NCBI RefSeq assembly: GCF_000192475.1
Contig: NZ_AEYW01000023.1
Location: 1-64,000 of the forward strand
DNA length: 64,000 nt
Direction: 5' to 3'
DNA from: Ruegeria conchae
GTDB lineage: Bacteria; Pseudomonadota; Alphaproteobacteria; Rhodobacterales; Rhodobacteraceae
In this document: positions 17,560 through 27,373 of the stretch, piece by piece
Numbering within the stretch: position 1 is the stretch's first letter
Layout: every line of letters starts with the position of its first letter
The notes under the pieces: generated by a model
Database searches by the model: none
What the model was told of the DNA's origin: nothing
The model's input: the letters and a program-made list of their open reading frames with translations, nothing else
Position numbers and translations under genes: made by a program

Positions 17560-20241
17560 TCATTGCGCGGCCTGCCGATAAGCAAGTGGCAGACTCACAC
17601 GGAAGGCGGCTCCTGCGTGCCCAGGCAAATAGGCGACTTCGCCCCCTAGGCGCTGCATGATCTCGCGACAAATCGCCAAACCCAACCCGGCCCCACCTGC
17701 CTTGTCCGAGCCAACGCGGGCAAATTTCTCGAACACCAGCGATTGGGCCTCGGTCGGGATGCCGCTGCCATTGTCGATGAAATCAATCACCATCTGCCCG
17801 CCAACATCATGGGCCGATATCGTCAGCACCGGTTCATCAGCGTCGCAGTATTTCTGAGCATTCGAGATCAAATTAATGAAGACCTGCCCCAGCCGATCCA
17901 GATCAGTGTAGAGCGGGATGCGTTCGTTGGCGCGCACCCGCCGCACACCAATCTTGCGATCACTGCCTGCCAGAGCACTTGAGACTGCGCGATCCAATAC
18001 CTCGTTCAGCGTTGCGTCATCCATATTCAGGCTGACCTGCCCGCTTTCCAGGACACTCAAATCCAGCAGATCGTCCAGCAGCCGGGTCAGACGCAGCGAC
18101 TCGTCATGAATGATCGCAGCATAGCGGGTCTGCTCTTCTGCGCTCAGGCCCTCGGCGTCGCGCAGGATTTCGGAAAATGCGCGGATCGAGGTCATCGGCG
18201 TGCGCAATTCGTGGCTGACCTGACTGAGAAAGGCGTCTTTCTGCTTTGATACTTGGGTGAGCTTGGCGTTGGCCTCCCTTAACTGGCGCGCAGTGCGGCT
18301 GAGTTCAGCCGATTTCGCTTCGAGCTGGCTGGAATATTCCAGCATCTGAGCGGATTCGTCGGCTACAGCCAGCAGGTCCTCGACCGAAACAGACGCACCA
18401 CCCACGATCTGACCAATCATCGCATGGGCGGTTGCGGCACCTACCGAACCGCTGAGTTCACGTTCCAGCCGTTCCAGAAACTGCGGAGTTGGTTCGGGAA
18501 GACGTCCAGGCCGGCCATTCTGCCGTTCCGCTTCGGCCTGAAAGAACTCCTGCGCGGGTATGGTGCCCAAAATCCGCTGGGTCATGATCATCAGATCTTC
18601 GCTTTGCGCTACTGACCCGGTCCAGCCGCGCGCCGAAACCGAGTGGTCGAAGACATTGACGAATTGTGCACCCTGCAGGCGTTCCAGCGGGCTTGGAAAG
18701 CTGAGCATCGAAGCGACGCAGAAGGCGATTGTGTTCAGTGACAGCGACCACATGACTGTATGCACCATCGGATCAATTCCTTCGATCCCAAAGAGCGCTT
18801 GCGGGCGTAGCCAGCCCCAGCCGAAAGGTCCATTTTCGATCACCGACGCCGGGATGATACCACCTTCCATGCCGGGCAGCAGCAGAGTATAAATCCACAG
18901 GAAGAACCCAACACTGAGCCCCACCAACGCCCCGGTTCTGGTCGCACCGCGCCAGAACAAACCACCCACCAGAGCGGGCAGGATCTGAGAGATCCCTGCA
19001 AAGGCCACCAGACCGATTGAAGCCAGTGCAGCCCCGCCACCTGACAAGCTGTAGTAGAAATAGCCCAGTGCCATGATCACAGCGATCGAGACACGGCGGG
19101 CCATCAGAACGATGGTCCGGACATCACCGGATACCGACGCGGTGCCTTCCTGCGTATTCAGCCAGATCGGCATGACCAAGTGGTTCGAGACCATGGTCGA
19201 CAGCGCCATGGCCGTGACGATCACCATCGACGTAGCCGAGGAGAACCCGCCGATGAAGGACAGCATCGCCAGCCAGTCATTGCCCAGCGACAGCGGCACG
19301 GTCAGCACAAACAGGTCCGGGTTCGATCCCTCAGGCATCAGGTCCAGCCCGACCACCGCGATCGGCACCACAAATAGGCTCATAAGCAACAGATAAAGCG
19401 GAAAGGCCCAGGCTGCAGTGCGCAGATGGCCTTCGTCATCATTCTCAACCACCATGACCTGAAACATCCTTGGCAGGCAGACAAAAGCCGCTGCCGAGAG
19501 GAATATGAAAGTGGTCCAGCGCCCAGCATCCACATGCCACTGACCAATCTCAGACGCGTCGATCTGGTCCATCATCGGCCCCAGCCCCCCCGCGACGCCC
19601 CAGACGACAAAGATACCAACCGCCAGCAGAGCAAAGAGTTTAACAACTGATTCCAAGGCAATAGCCGTGACAACGCCGTGGTGGCGCTCGTTTGCGTCCA
19701 GATTGCGAGTGCCGAAGAGGATCGCAAAGACCGCCAGACCGGCAGCGACCCAGAATACGCTGGATCCCTCGCGGTAAAGGCCGGTTGGATCAGCCTCGGC
19801 AAAGATCGAAAACGACAGCGTGATCGACTGCAATTGCAGCGCGATATACGGCGTGCCACCCAGCACCGCCAAGATCGTCACGCAAACCGCCAGGGTGTTG
19901 GACTTACCGTAACGCGACGAGATCAAGTCAGCGATGGAGGTCACACGCTGGCTGCGTCCGATACGAACCAACTTGCGCAGGCCCCACCACCAGCTGATCA
20001 TTACCAGAGTTGGACCCAAATAGATGGTCACAAATTCCAGTCCAGAACGCGCGGCGTTGCCGACCGCGCCATAGAATGTCCAGGCGGTGCAATAGATCGA
20101 CAGAGACAGCGTATAGATCAGCGGGGACCGAAGCCATTTCCCACCTCCGCGTGCCGCAACCCGATCAGCGGCAAAGGCCACGCCGAACAGCAGCACCACG
20201 TAGCCCAGACAGACCAGGATCAGGACATTCAGCGTCGCCAT
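17560..20241 (-). CDS. Sodium/solute symporter-linked sensor histidine kinase
   Basis: An 893-aa kinase. The N-terminal ~500 residues form a 12-13-helix SLC5 (SSF) transporter-like domain (for example SIYCTAWTFYGAVG and GTPYIALQLQSI). A coiled coil (SSQLEAKSAELSRTARQLREAN) follows, then HisKA with SHELRTPM (phospho-His near residue 676) and an HATPase (NLISNAQKY, then the GLGLAI-type G box). Architecture matches CbrA/CrbS kinases, which link nutrient uptake to signalling. Its start overlaps the upstream small membrane gene, forming an RR-small protein-kinase operon. Confidence 0.92.
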   Translation of the reverse strand: MATLNVLILVCLGYVVLLFGVAFAADRVAARGGGKWLRSPLIYTLSLSIYCTAWTFYGAVGNAARSGLEFVTIYLGPTLVMISWWWGLRKLVRIGRSQRVTSIADLISSRYGKSNTLAVCVTILAVLGGTPYIALQLQSITLSFSIFAEADPTGLYREGSSVFWVAAGLAVFAILFGTRNLDANERHHGVVTAIALESVVKLFALLAVGIFVVWGVAGGLGPMMDQIDASEIGQWHVDAGRWTTFIFLSAAAFVCLPRMFQVMVVENDDEGHLRTAAWAFPLYLLLMSLFVVPIAVVGLDLMPEGSNPDLFVLTVPLSLGNDWLAMLSFIGGFSSATSMVIVTAMALSTMVSNHLVMPIWLNTQEGTASVSGDVRTIVLMARRVSIAVIMALGYFYYSLSGGGAALASIGLVAFAGISQILPALVGGLFWRGATRTGALVGLSVGFFLWIYTLLLPGMEGGIIPASVIENGPFGWGWLRPQALFGIEGIDPMVHTVMWSLSLNTIAFCVASMLSFPSPLERLQGAQFVNVFDHSVSARGWTGSVAQSEDLMIMTQRILGTIPAQEFFQAEAERQNGRPGRLPEPTPQFLERLERELSGSVGAATAHAMIGQIVGGASVSVEDLLAVADESAQMLEYSSQLEAKSAELSRTARQLREANAKLTQVSKQKDAFLSQVSHELRTPMTSIRAFSEILRDAEGLSAEEQTRYAAIIHDESLRLTRLLDDLLDLSVLESGQVSLNMDDATLNEVLDRAVSSALAGSDRKIGVRRVRANERIPLYTDLDRLGQVFINLISNAQKYCDADEPVLTISAHDVGGQMVIDFIDNGSGIPTEAQSLVFEKFARVGSDKAGGAGLGLAICREIMQRLGGEVAYLPGHAGAAFRVSLPLAYRQAAQ

Positions 20242-20555
20242 GACTCGGCCCCGGGCTCGGCGTTCTCGCGCGCTGCCATACGCCTGGCAGCAATGCCAAA
20301 GACCACACTGATCAGGATCAGAATCCCCCAGCAGGCAAAGATGTAGAACATGGCTGAGGAAAGCGACAACGCCTCGGCACTTTCACTTTCACTTTCATCA
20401 GGCCACAGAAGCGGTAGCGCAAGCAGGGCGGCCCCCAGAAATGGCAGCAGCCGCGCCGCATCCGCCAGTCTGCGCCGACGATAACCCTGCCGCTCGAGAA
20501 ACAGAGACGGTCGGGCCGGCGAGGGCCGGCCTTTGCCGTCGTCCGGGGAATTCAT
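20229..20555 (-). CDS. Small two-helix membrane protein in kinase operon
   Basis: A 108-aa protein with a basic N-terminus and two helices (LLPFLGAALLALPLLW and SAMFYIFACWGILILISVVFGIAA). It overlaps the response-regulator stop by 4 bp and the kinase start by 13 bp, so translational coupling is likely. No family is recognised. Position suggests an accessory subunit of the sensor. Confidence 0.75.
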   Translation of the reverse strand: MNSPDDGKGRPSPARPSLFLERQGYRRRRLADAARLLPFLGAALLALPLLWPDESESESAEALSLSSAMFYIFACWGILILISVVFGIAARRMAARENAEPGAESWRR

Positions 20556-20932
20556 GACTGTGACGCCTGCGCATGCAGGTCACGCACCGCCGTCAAAACC
20601 TCGGCATTCGAGAACGGCTTGGTCATGAAACGACTGACCCCGGCCTGTTCGGCCATCTCCCGGTCACGGGATTGCCCGCGAGCAGTCAGCATCAGGACGG
20701 GCAATGCCTTCATCTCCTCATGCTCGCGCAGATCACGCAGCACATCCATTCCGCTTTTACCCGGCAACATCACATCCAGAATCACCAAATCGGGCTGAGC
20801 GGACAGGATTACCTGCACCGCGTCCGTTCCCTCGGCATGCGTTTCAACCTGCCACCCTTCACGCGTCAGCAAAAAACGGATCGCCTCGGTGATATTGGGT
20901 TCATCCTCGATCAACAGAACCTTACGGCTCAT
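20552..20932 (-). CDS. CheY-like single-domain response regulator
   Basis: A 126-aa receiver domain with the acidic pair ED at residues 9-10 and EP next to it, the phosphoacceptor Asp near 53 (LVILDVMLPGKSGMD), Thr near 83 and Lys near 105 (MTKPFS). There is no output domain, so it acts through protein contact or a further phosphorelay. First gene of the kinase operon. Confidence 0.92.
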   Translation of the reverse strand: MSRKVLLIEDEPNITEAIRFLLTREGWQVETHAEGTDAVQVILSAQPDLVILDVMLPGKSGMDVLRDLREHEEMKALPVLMLTARGQSRDREMAEQAGVSRFMTKPFSNAEVLTAVRDLHAQASQS

Positions 20933-21010
20933 ATTTGTACTTCCTCCCCAGGACCGGTTGCACGTCCGGCCACCTGTCCAGACCAGCTTAAGCGCAGCGT
21001 CACGAAACTG

Positions 21011-22306
21011 TCAAAACCCTTCGCTCAAGATCGACGGTTCCCGACGTGCGCCGCAATCTCGTTTGGGGCAAATCCGACAACTGACCCCGACTTGCGCCGC
21101 GTTCTCCGTCGGCCGCACGGTGTCTTCAACCGGCAGCACCAACATGACCGAACGGTAGACCGGCTCGGCTCCGAATTCCTCGGCCGGTTGGGGGGAGGCG
21201 ATGGCGAAACATTCAAACTGGGCGGCGGTGCGGCCAAGCTGCACGACGCGCTTACGGATCGGCACCAGAGGACGGTTTAGCGCCGTGAACAAAGGCCAGA
21301 GCGGGCACGCCTCGCCATGGCGCGGCAGGGCAAAGCCCGGCGCAGGCTTATAGAAAAGAACGCCGCCCGAGGCGTCGCAGATCACCAGCCCTGCAGGACG
21401 TGCCAGCGTGCCTTCGGGCAGAAAGGCCAACCGTCGCAGCACCGTAACCAAATCCACCGAAAATGCTGCCGCGAGGGCCAGCGGGTCAGGATCTGATGCA
21501 TCAAGCGCGGAGCGCACCTGATCCAACGGCATGGCCAGCGCATCGGCTGCGTAAAGTTCCAGCAAGCCCGAGGCTACGGCGTTGGCGGCGGAGGACTCGA
21601 GCCCATCCAGCAGCACATCGGTTAATTTCCCTCCGGCTTCGAGTTCCGGGAAATGATATCCCTGTTCAGCAAAAAAGGCCTCGACCGCATCAAGGGGGAT
21701 GCCACGCAGATCGCGTTGCCCGTCACTGTCATCAAGATAGGCCACTAGCGCTTTGGAGCTTTCGGCCAGCCGCTCGGCATCCTGATGCAGGTTGCGATGG
21801 AAGCGGTCGCGCCATTCGGCCTCGATCTCTCCGGGTTCGGCCAGAATCGCGGCGGTTGAACGAATGGCGGCAGCGGTCGACAGCACCTCATGCATCGAAG
21901 CGGCCAGATGTGGGTCATGGGTCAAACGATCCGAAAGGGTTTCGACTGTACGTTCCAACGTCACTACGCGGCGATGCATCTGTGCCAGAACGCCGGACCA
22001 GCCAGGAAAACGCCCGGCAAATTCTTCAAGCCCGTCAACCTCGGCCTTCTGACCAACCGCATCTGCCGCTGCCTCGCGCAGTGCTGAGATGAGCGTATCT
22101 TCTATCCCTTGCGTCAGCAGCGATGGCTCCACTGACAAAACCGCCGCAATATCGACTAGAAGCTTACCACCAATGCGGCGGCGATTGTGTTCGATCAGGT
22201 TCAGATACGATGCCGAAATCCCCACCTTCCGCGCCAGTTCCGCCTGTCGCAACCCCGAGATTTGCCGCCTTTCGCGTATCCGGCTGCCGGTCAGGGTATC
22301 TCGCAT
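21011..22306 (-). CDS. XRE-family regulator with DUF2083 (ScfR/RamB-like)
   Basis: A 431-aa protein. The N-terminal HTH_3 domain (RERRQISGLRQAELARKVGI.ASYLNLIEHNRR, residues ~11-45) is followed by a long middle region and a C-terminal DUF2083-type segment ending CRICPKRDCGARREPSIL with a cysteine cluster that may bind a metal. Relatives include RamB and ScfR, regulators of acetate/short-chain acyl-CoA metabolism. The IrrE-type HExxH motif is not visible. It neighbours a transporter-linked kinase, consistent with carbon sensing, which is an inference. Confidence 0.85.
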   Translation of the reverse strand: MRDTLTGSRIRERRQISGLRQAELARKVGISASYLNLIEHNRRRIGGKLLVDIAAVLSVEPSLLTQGIEDTLISALREAAADAVGQKAEVDGLEEFAGRFPGWSGVLAQMHRRVVTLERTVETLSDRLTHDPHLAASMHEVLSTAAAIRSTAAILAEPGEIEAEWRDRFHRNLHQDAERLAESSKALVAYLDDSDGQRDLRGIPLDAVEAFFAEQGYHFPELEAGGKLTDVLLDGLESSAANAVASGLLELYAADALAMPLDQVRSALDASDPDPLALAAAFSVDLVTVLRRLAFLPEGTLARPAGLVICDASGGVLFYKPAPGFALPRHGEACPLWPLFTALNRPLVPIRKRVVQLGRTAAQFECFAIASPQPAEEFGAEPVYRSVMLVLPVEDTVRPTENAAQVGVSCRICPKRDCGARREPSILSEGF

Positions 22307-22482
22307 CGTGTTTGTATCCTTGACGACTGGAAACAGATTTGCAGAATAACTGCATGATTTTTAACCCTTGGCGAAGAATTATCAAATAAGATTTACAACT
22401 TTGACAGCGACAACAGAAAGAAACCCACCCTTTCCCGCCGCCTGCTCTTCTAATTCAACGCAATACCCGTCACCATAAGGAC

Positions 22483-23019
22483 ATGAGCGATCCCGCCTTC
22501 GAATACGCACCAATCGGCCTAGTCGAGCTTGAGAACCGGATCATCCGGCGGTGCAATCTGCAATTTGCGCGGACCTTTGGCGGGGATGAAGCTGATTACC
22601 GCAACATGCCCTTGCTACATCTTTATCCCTCGGTTGCCGATTGGGAGCGGATAGGCGCACGCAGCCTGCAAGTGATGCGCGACACCGGGTACTATACGGA
22701 TGAACGAGTTATGCGGAGGCGCGACGGGGACCTGTTTTGGTGCCGCGCACGAGGGCGGTCCCTTACGCCCGACGATCCGTTTCGTCACGGGATATGGAGC
22801 TTTTCGGATATCTCGGAAGAACGCCCGCTTGTGCAATTGACCACCCGCGAACGCGAAGTCGCCATCCTGTCCTGCCGCGGCCTGTCTGCAAAAGAAATCG
22901 GAGTGGAATTGGGGCTGAGTTATCGCACAATCGAGGCCTATCGCGCTCGTCTTCTAGAGAAATATGGCGCTCGAAAGCTGCCCGAGTTGGTGGCAAAATT
23001 GTCAGGGACGCCGCTGTAA
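22483..23019 (+). CDS. PAS-LuxR one-component regulator
   Basis: A 178-aa protein: an N-terminal PAS fold (residues ~5-118, with NLQFARTFGG and WCRARGRSL) and a C-terminal LuxR/GerE HTH (TTREREVAILSCRGLSAKEIGVELGLSYRTIEAYRARLLEKYGA). The flavin-binding NCRFLQ motif of LOV domains is absent, so the ligand is unknown. It is divergent from the XRE-family gene 176 bp away. Confidence 0.85.
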   Translation: MSDPAFEYAPIGLVELENRIIRRCNLQFARTFGGDEADYRNMPLLHLYPSVADWERIGARSLQVMRDTGYYTDERVMRRRDGDLFWCRARGRSLTPDDPFRHGIWSFSDISEERPLVQLTTREREVAILSCRGLSAKEIGVELGLSYRTIEAYRARLLEKYGARKLPELVAKLSGTPL

Positions 23020-23169
23020 TTGCAGCGCCCCTCGAACTTGACGCGAAAACCCCTATTTAACGGGCTCAGTCGACGCTTTTCATGGGCGTCTGCATAGCTT
23101 ATAACCCTGCGTAATCAGACCAAGCCCGCAGGGAACAGACGGGCCATAGGGGAACCTTCGAGGACACTC

Positions 23170-23667
23170 ATGACAGATACCAAACACGAAGCGGATGTCG
23201 CGTTTATCAAGGCACTGGCCGAACTGCTGCGCGAGAATGACCTGACCGAATTGCAGGTCAAACGCGAATATGGCGATGACGACAGCCTGAATGTCCGCGT
23301 CAGCCGTATGTCGCAGACTGTTGCCGCTCCGGTTCAGGTGGCGGTTCCTGCGGCAGCACCCGCAGCCGCACCTGCCGCCGCACCTGCCCCCGCCGCCGAG
23401 GCGCCTGCTGCGATGGATGATCCCGCCAGCCACCCCGGCGCTGTGACCTCTCCCATGGTCGGCACCGTTTACATGCAGCCCGAACCGGGCGCGCCCGCGT
23501 TTATCTCGGTTGGTGCATCTGTCTCGGAAGGCGACACGCTGCTGATCGTCGAAGCAATGAAGACCATGAACCACATCCACGCGCCCAAATCGGGCACCAT
23601 CAAGCGCATTCTGGTCGGCGATGGTGATGCCGTGGAATTCGGCACGCCTCTGGTCATCGTTGAGTAA
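23170..23667 (+). CDS. accB: Acetyl-CoA carboxylase biotin carboxyl carrier protein
   Basis: A 165-aa BCCP with a biotinylation motif EAMKTM, Lys near residue 131, in a C-terminal biotinyl domain. An Ala/Pro-rich hinge (about residues 59-82) joins it to the N-terminal helical part. GAGGA precedes the ATG. It carries carboxybiotin between AccC and AccAD in the first step of fatty acid synthesis. It forms an operon with accC. Confidence 0.97.
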   Translation: MTDTKHEADVAFIKALAELLRENDLTELQVKREYGDDDSLNVRVSRMSQTVAAPVQVAVPAAAPAAAPAAAPAPAAEAPAAMDDPASHPGAVTSPMVGTVYMQPEPGAPAFISVGASVSEGDTLLIVEAMKTMNHIHAPKSGTIKRILVGDGDAVEFGTPLVIVE

Positions 23668-23676
23668 GGCGGGCCC

Positions 23677-25026
23677 ATGTTCGACAAAATCCTGATTGCC
23701 AACCGAGGCGAGATCGCCCTGCGTGTGATACGAGCCGCGCGCGAGATGGGGATCAAGACGGTTGCCGTCCATTCCACCGCCGACAGCGACGCGATGCATG
23801 TGCGTATGGCCGACGAATCGGTCTGCATCGGCCCCCCGCCCAGCCCGCAAAGCTATCTGTCCGTGCCCGCGATCATCTCGGCCTGTGAAATCACCGGCGC
23901 GCAGGCGATCCATCCCGGCTATGGCTTCCTCTCCGAAAATGCCGAGTTCGTTCAGATCGTCGAAGATCACGGCATCACCTTCATCGGCCCCACCGCAGAA
24001 CATATTCGCGTCATGGGTGACAAGATCACCGCCAAGGACACGATGAAGGAACTGGGCGTGCCTTGCGTTCCCGGCTCCAATGGCGGCGTTCCCACCTTGG
24101 AAGATGCCAAGCGCATCGGCGAAGAGTTCGGCTATCCCGTCATCATCAAAGCCACCGCCGGTGGCGGCGGTCGCGGCATGAAAGTCGCGATGACCGCAGA
24201 TGAGATGGAAAGCGCCTTCATGACCGCGCGCGCCGAAGGCAAAGCAGCCTTTGGCAATGACGAGGTCTATATCGAGAAATACCTGACGACGCCGCGCCAC
24301 ATCGAGATTCAAGTTTTCGGCGACGGCAAGGGCAAGGCGGTTCATCTGGGCGAGCGCGACTGCTCGCTGCAGCGTCGCCACCAGAAAGTGTTCGAAGAGG
24401 CCCCCGGCCCATGCATCACCCCGGAAGAACGAGCCAAGATCGGTAAGGTTTGCGCCGACGCGGTGGCAAAGATCAACTATATCGGCGCTGGCACCATCGA
24501 GTTCCTCTATGAGAATGGCGAGTTCTACTTCATCGAGATGAATACCCGTCTGCAGGTGGAACATCCGGTGACTGAAGGCATCTTTGGCGTCGATCTAGTG
24601 CGCGAGCAGATCCTTGTCGCCGCTGGTGAGGACATGTCGTTCGGTCAGGACGATTTGGAGATCAACGGCCACGCCATTGAGGTTCGTATCAACGCGGAAA
24701 AACTGCCGAACTTCTCGCCTTGCCCCGGCAAGATCACAGCCTATCACGCGCCGGGTGGTCTGGGCGTGCGGATGGATTCGGCGCTCTATGATGGCTACTC
24801 GATCCCGCCGTATTACGACTCGCTGATCGCAAAGCTGATCGTGCAGGGCCGTGACCGGGCCGAAGCGCTGGCGCGTCTGGAACGCGCGTTGGGAGAGCTA
24901 ATCGTCGACGGCATCGACACCACCGTGCCGCTGTTCCACGCGCTGCTGCAGGAACCTGACTTGCATAGCGGTGACTATAACATCCACTGGCTGGAGCACT
25001 GGCTTGCGGAGAACATGGCCCAATAA
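23677..25026 (+). CDS. accC: Biotin carboxylase (acetyl-CoA carboxylase subunit)
   Basis: A 449-aa ATP-grasp enzyme that carboxylates biotin on AccB using bicarbonate and ATP. Motifs: start [20 protein letters not shown], the ATP lid glycine loop [14 protein letters not shown] (about residues 159-172), [17 protein letters not shown], and [14 protein letters not shown] (about 288-301). The length is typical. It starts 9 bp after accB. Confidence 0.97.
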   Translation: MFDKILIANRGEIALRVIRAAREMGIKTVAVHSTADSDAMHVRMADESVCIGPPPSPQSYLSVPAIISACEITGAQAIHPGYGFLSENAEFVQIVEDHGITFIGPTAEHIRVMGDKITAKDTMKELGVPCVPGSNGGVPTLEDAKRIGEEFGYPVIIKATAGGGGRGMKVAMTADEMESAFMTARAEGKAAFGNDEVYIEKYLTTPRHIEIQVFGDGKGKAVHLGERDCSLQRRHQKVFEEAPGPCITPEERAKIGKVCADAVAKINYIGAGTIEFLYENGEFYFIEMNTRLQVEHPVTEGIFGVDLVREQILVAAGEDMSFGQDDLEINGHAIEVRINAEKLPNFSPCPGKITAYHAPGGLGVRMDSALYDGYSIPPYYDSLIAKLIVQGRDRAEALARLERALGELIVDGIDTTVPLFHALLQEPDLHSGDYNIHWLEHWLAENMAQ

Positions 25027-25074
25027 GAAAACGGGATCAGAGGTCTACGGCCCTCTGGCCCCGGGGCACCCAGC

Positions 25075-25707
25075 ATGAGCCTTTCCCCTAAACTTCTGCT
25101 GCATGGCTACTCCATCGGCATCTTTCCGATGGCCGAGCACCGCGATGACCCCGAGCTGTTCTGGGTTGATCCGAAGATTCGCGGCGTGTTCCCGCTGGAT
25201 GGCTTTCACATCTCACGCAGTCTGGCGCGTCGCTTGCGGACGTGTGGGTTCACGATAAGCATCAATCGCGATTTTGCGGGCGTGGTGGATGGCTGCGCCG
25301 ACCGATCGGAAACCTGGATCAATCCTGAACTGCGCCGCCTGTATCAGGAACTACATCGGGCCGGCCGCGCGCATTCCCTCGAAGTCCGGGAGGGTGCTTC
25401 GCTGGTTGGCGGGGTTTATGGTGTGGTTCTGGGCGCAGCCTTTTTTGGCGAAAGCATGTTTTCGCGCCGCACGGACGCATCGAAGATCGCACTTGCCTAC
25501 CTGGTGGATCGGTTGCGCCAAACCGGGTTCACGCTGTTCGATACGCAGTTTCTGACCGCGCATCTGGCCTCATTGGGCGCGATCGAAATCCCGCGTGCAG
25601 TTTATCACAGCGAGTTGAAACAAGCGATTGATCTAAAAGCAGATTTCACCGCTGATCTGCAGCAGACACCTCAGGGTGTGATACAGCGGATCACCCAGAC
25701 ATCGTAA
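25075..25707 (+). CDS. aat: Leucyl/phenylalanyl-tRNA-protein transferase
   Basis: A 210-aa enzyme that adds Leu or Phe from tRNA to proteins with N-terminal Arg or Lys, marking them for ClpAPS degradation. The family start YSIGIFPMAEHRDDPELFWVDP and the GGVYGVVLGAAFFGESMFSRRTDASK block (about residues 112-137) are clear. Its 3' end overlaps the convergent DUF2155 gene by 37 bp. Confidence 0.95.
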   Translation: MSLSPKLLLHGYSIGIFPMAEHRDDPELFWVDPKIRGVFPLDGFHISRSLARRLRTCGFTISINRDFAGVVDGCADRSETWINPELRRLYQELHRAGRAHSLEVREGASLVGGVYGVVLGAAFFGESMFSRRTDASKIALAYLVDRLRQTGFTLFDTQFLTAHLASLGAIEIPRAVYHSELKQAIDLKADFTADLQQTPQGVIQRITQTS

Positions 25708-26030
25708 CGCGCATGGTCCAGCGCGTTCAGCGCGGGCGAGGTCGCTATCATCCAGCCGTCAAATAGCTGCTGCGCCTTGCCCTGTTCCCAAATTGTCAGA
25801 TAGGCAAAGGCGTCGCCCGTGGGGTTGTCAGCCGGGTAGCGGCAATCGCCCAGTGCAACGTCCAACCCGAATACGGTCGCCGTCTGTCCGTTCTGAACCT
25901 CGATATCCAAGGTCTGCCCGCTAACCTTATCCAGCCCGCGCAGCATGGCGCCCGGACCGGACTCTACCTTTTGCTGTGCAGCCGCAGCAGTCGCGGTGAC
26001 CAGCAGCGCAGCGAGGGCCGCACGGATCAT
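25671..26030 (-). CDS. DUF2155 secreted protein
   Basis: A 119-aa protein with an N-terminal signal peptide (IRAALAALLVTATAAAAQQ) and the DUF2155 core: MLRGLDKVSGQTLDIEVQNGQTATVFGLDVALGDCRYP, ending HARYDVWVIRC. The two cysteines may form a disulfide in the periplasm. It is the last gene of the NDUFA12-mlaD-DUF2155 operon; ATG 26030 overlaps the previous stop by 4 bp. Confidence 0.88.
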   Translation of the reverse strand: MIRAALAALLVTATAAAAQQKVESGPGAMLRGLDKVSGQTLDIEVQNGQTATVFGLDVALGDCRYPADNPTGDAFAYLTIWEQGKAQQLFDGWMIATSPALNALDHARYDVWVIRCITP

Positions 26031-26479
26031 TCGCTGCCGTCCCCTGCCACAAACTTGACCAACAATGAGATCAGGCTGACCGCGCCCTGCGTGTCCTCGA
26101 TCTCATCACCCGGCTCAAAATAGAACGGAGAGCCGCCGGGCATCACCTCAACAAAATTGCCTCCCAGCAAACCTTCTGAGGAAATCACAACTGCGCTGTC
26201 ATCCGGGATCAAAATGCCATCCGCCACGGAAAATTGTGTATCGGCACGGTAGGTGTCAGAATTCAATGTAACGCCCGTTACTGTACCGATTTTCACACCG
26301 GCTAGGCGCACATCGGTTCCAACGCCGACACCTTCAAGAGAACGAAAAGACGCGCCCAACTCGTATCCTGCGCTGGACTGGGACAGGCCAGTGGACTGGC
26401 TGGCATAGACGCCAAAAGCAATGGCGCAGGCCAGCACGGCACCGCCGACAATAACTTCGGTCTTGGTATGAGCTGACAT
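26027..26479 (-). CDS. MlaD-family (MCE) lipid transport protein
   Basis: A 150-aa protein with one N-terminal anchor helix (VIVGGAVLACAIAFGVYAS) and an MCE/MlaD domain (LGASFRSLEGVGVGTDVRLAGVKIGTVTGVTL). MlaD hexamers carry phospholipids between membranes. The permease and ATPase genes of an Mla system are not next to it; this NDUFA12-linked placement is common in alphaproteobacteria. It lies 3 bp after NDUFA12. Confidence 0.88.
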   Translation of the reverse strand: MSAHTKTEVIVGGAVLACAIAFGVYASQSTGLSQSSAGYELGASFRSLEGVGVGTDVRLAGVKIGTVTGVTLNSDTYRADTQFSVADGILIPDDSAVVISSEGLLGGNFVEVMPGGSPFYFEPGDEIEDTQGAVSLISLLVKFVAGDGSE

Positions 26480-26482
26480 TGC

Positions 26483-26866
26483 TTATTCCGGGCTCCACGC
26501 CTCGTAGTCCGAGCGCTCTACCGGATCAGCACGACGCAGCGATCCTGCCGGAGCATAGGCCAGCGCGGTTCCCGTCAGGTTTTCCTGATGCGGTTTCTCC
26601 CAGGATTTGTGAGCCAGAGGTTTGTCGGTTGGCGGTTCATCCCAAGTGCGATGCAGCCATCCATGCCAATCAGGGTCGATCCGGCTGGCCTCGGCCTCAC
26701 CATTGAAGATCACCCAACGTTTGCTGTCGTCTGCGTTACGATAGAACACGTTGCCTTCATCGTCTTCACCGACCTTGATCCCTTTGCGCGCAGTGTAGAA
26801 CTGCGTGTTCAGGGTGGCTCCGTTCCACCAGGTCACGGCCCGCAAAAGACTGTTCAGGATTCCCAT
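26483..26866 (-). CDS. NADH:ubiquinone oxidoreductase subunit NDUFA12 family
   Basis: A 127-aa homologue of the mitochondrial complex I accessory subunit NDUFA12 (B17.2), which alphaproteobacteria also carry. Conserved features: [17 protein letters not shown] near the start, [32 protein letters not shown] in the middle. GGAGGCAGCCG directly precedes ATG 26866, so the longer frame to 26974 is rejected. It is far from any nuo genes in this window. Confidence 0.92.
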   Translation of the reverse strand: MGILNSLLRAVTWWNGATLNTQFYTARKGIKVGEDDEGNVFYRNADDSKRWVIFNGEAEASRIDPDWHGWLHRTWDEPPTDKPLAHKSWEKPHQENLTGTALAYAPAGSLRRADPVERSDYEAWSPE

Positions 26867-26945
26867 CGGCTGCCTCCGGCATTTCTGTCCCCGAAGATAT
26901 GGACCAAAGGCACGCTGAGGTCCAGTGCCACCGGGCTTGCCTGCG

Positions 26946-27308
26946 TCATTCCGGCAGAATAGCGGTAACCTCAATTTCGATCCGATACTTCGGATCGATC
27001 AACCCGCATTCAATCATCGTGGCTGCAGGAGGGTTCGCGCCAAACGTCTCGGCCAAAACAGGCCAGCAAGGCTCGAACTCGGTGCGATCCGGCAACATAT
27101 ATGTGACGCGCACGACGTCTGAGAATGATGAGCCAGCCTCGATAAGCGCATTTTCGATAATCGACAGAGCTGAGCGACATTGGTCAACCACCGTGTCCCC
27201 CTGACTTACAGTCCCTGCGACATGAACCCAGCCTCTAGTGACAACTGCGCGGCAATAGCCAGCCTTGGCTTCGAATTCGCCGTTGGATGATATCCGTTTG
27301 ATTGCCAT
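26946..27308 (-). CDS. Rid-family protein lacking the catalytic Arg
   Basis: A 120-aa YjgF/Rid protein with the trimeric fold markers [12 protein letters not shown] and the C-terminal IEIEVTAIL. Where deaminating RidA proteins have R-S-x-V, this one reads PPAATMIE, so the key Arg is replaced by Ala. By family knowledge such Rid subfamilies lack imine deaminase activity. It is a separate transcription unit just after clpX and distinct from the RidA at 4397-4795. Confidence 0.85.
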   Translation of the reverse strand: MAIKRISSNGEFEAKAGYCRAVVTRGWVHVAGTVSQGDTVVDQCRSALSIIENALIEAGSSFSDVVRVTYMLPDRTEFEPCWPVLAETFGANPPAATMIECGLIDPKYRIEIEVTAILPE

Positions 27309-27373
27309 GATCGCCTACTAAAATTGCCTCAATGACCTCAGAGCCGATTCAATGCGAGGCTCTGCGTCGCGCT

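Noticed and set aside
23080-24564. 494-codon open frame on the minus strand opposite accB-accC
   Set aside because: It is the antisense shadow of two clearly conserved genes; composition (many Asp, Gly, His runs) reflects reversed codons.
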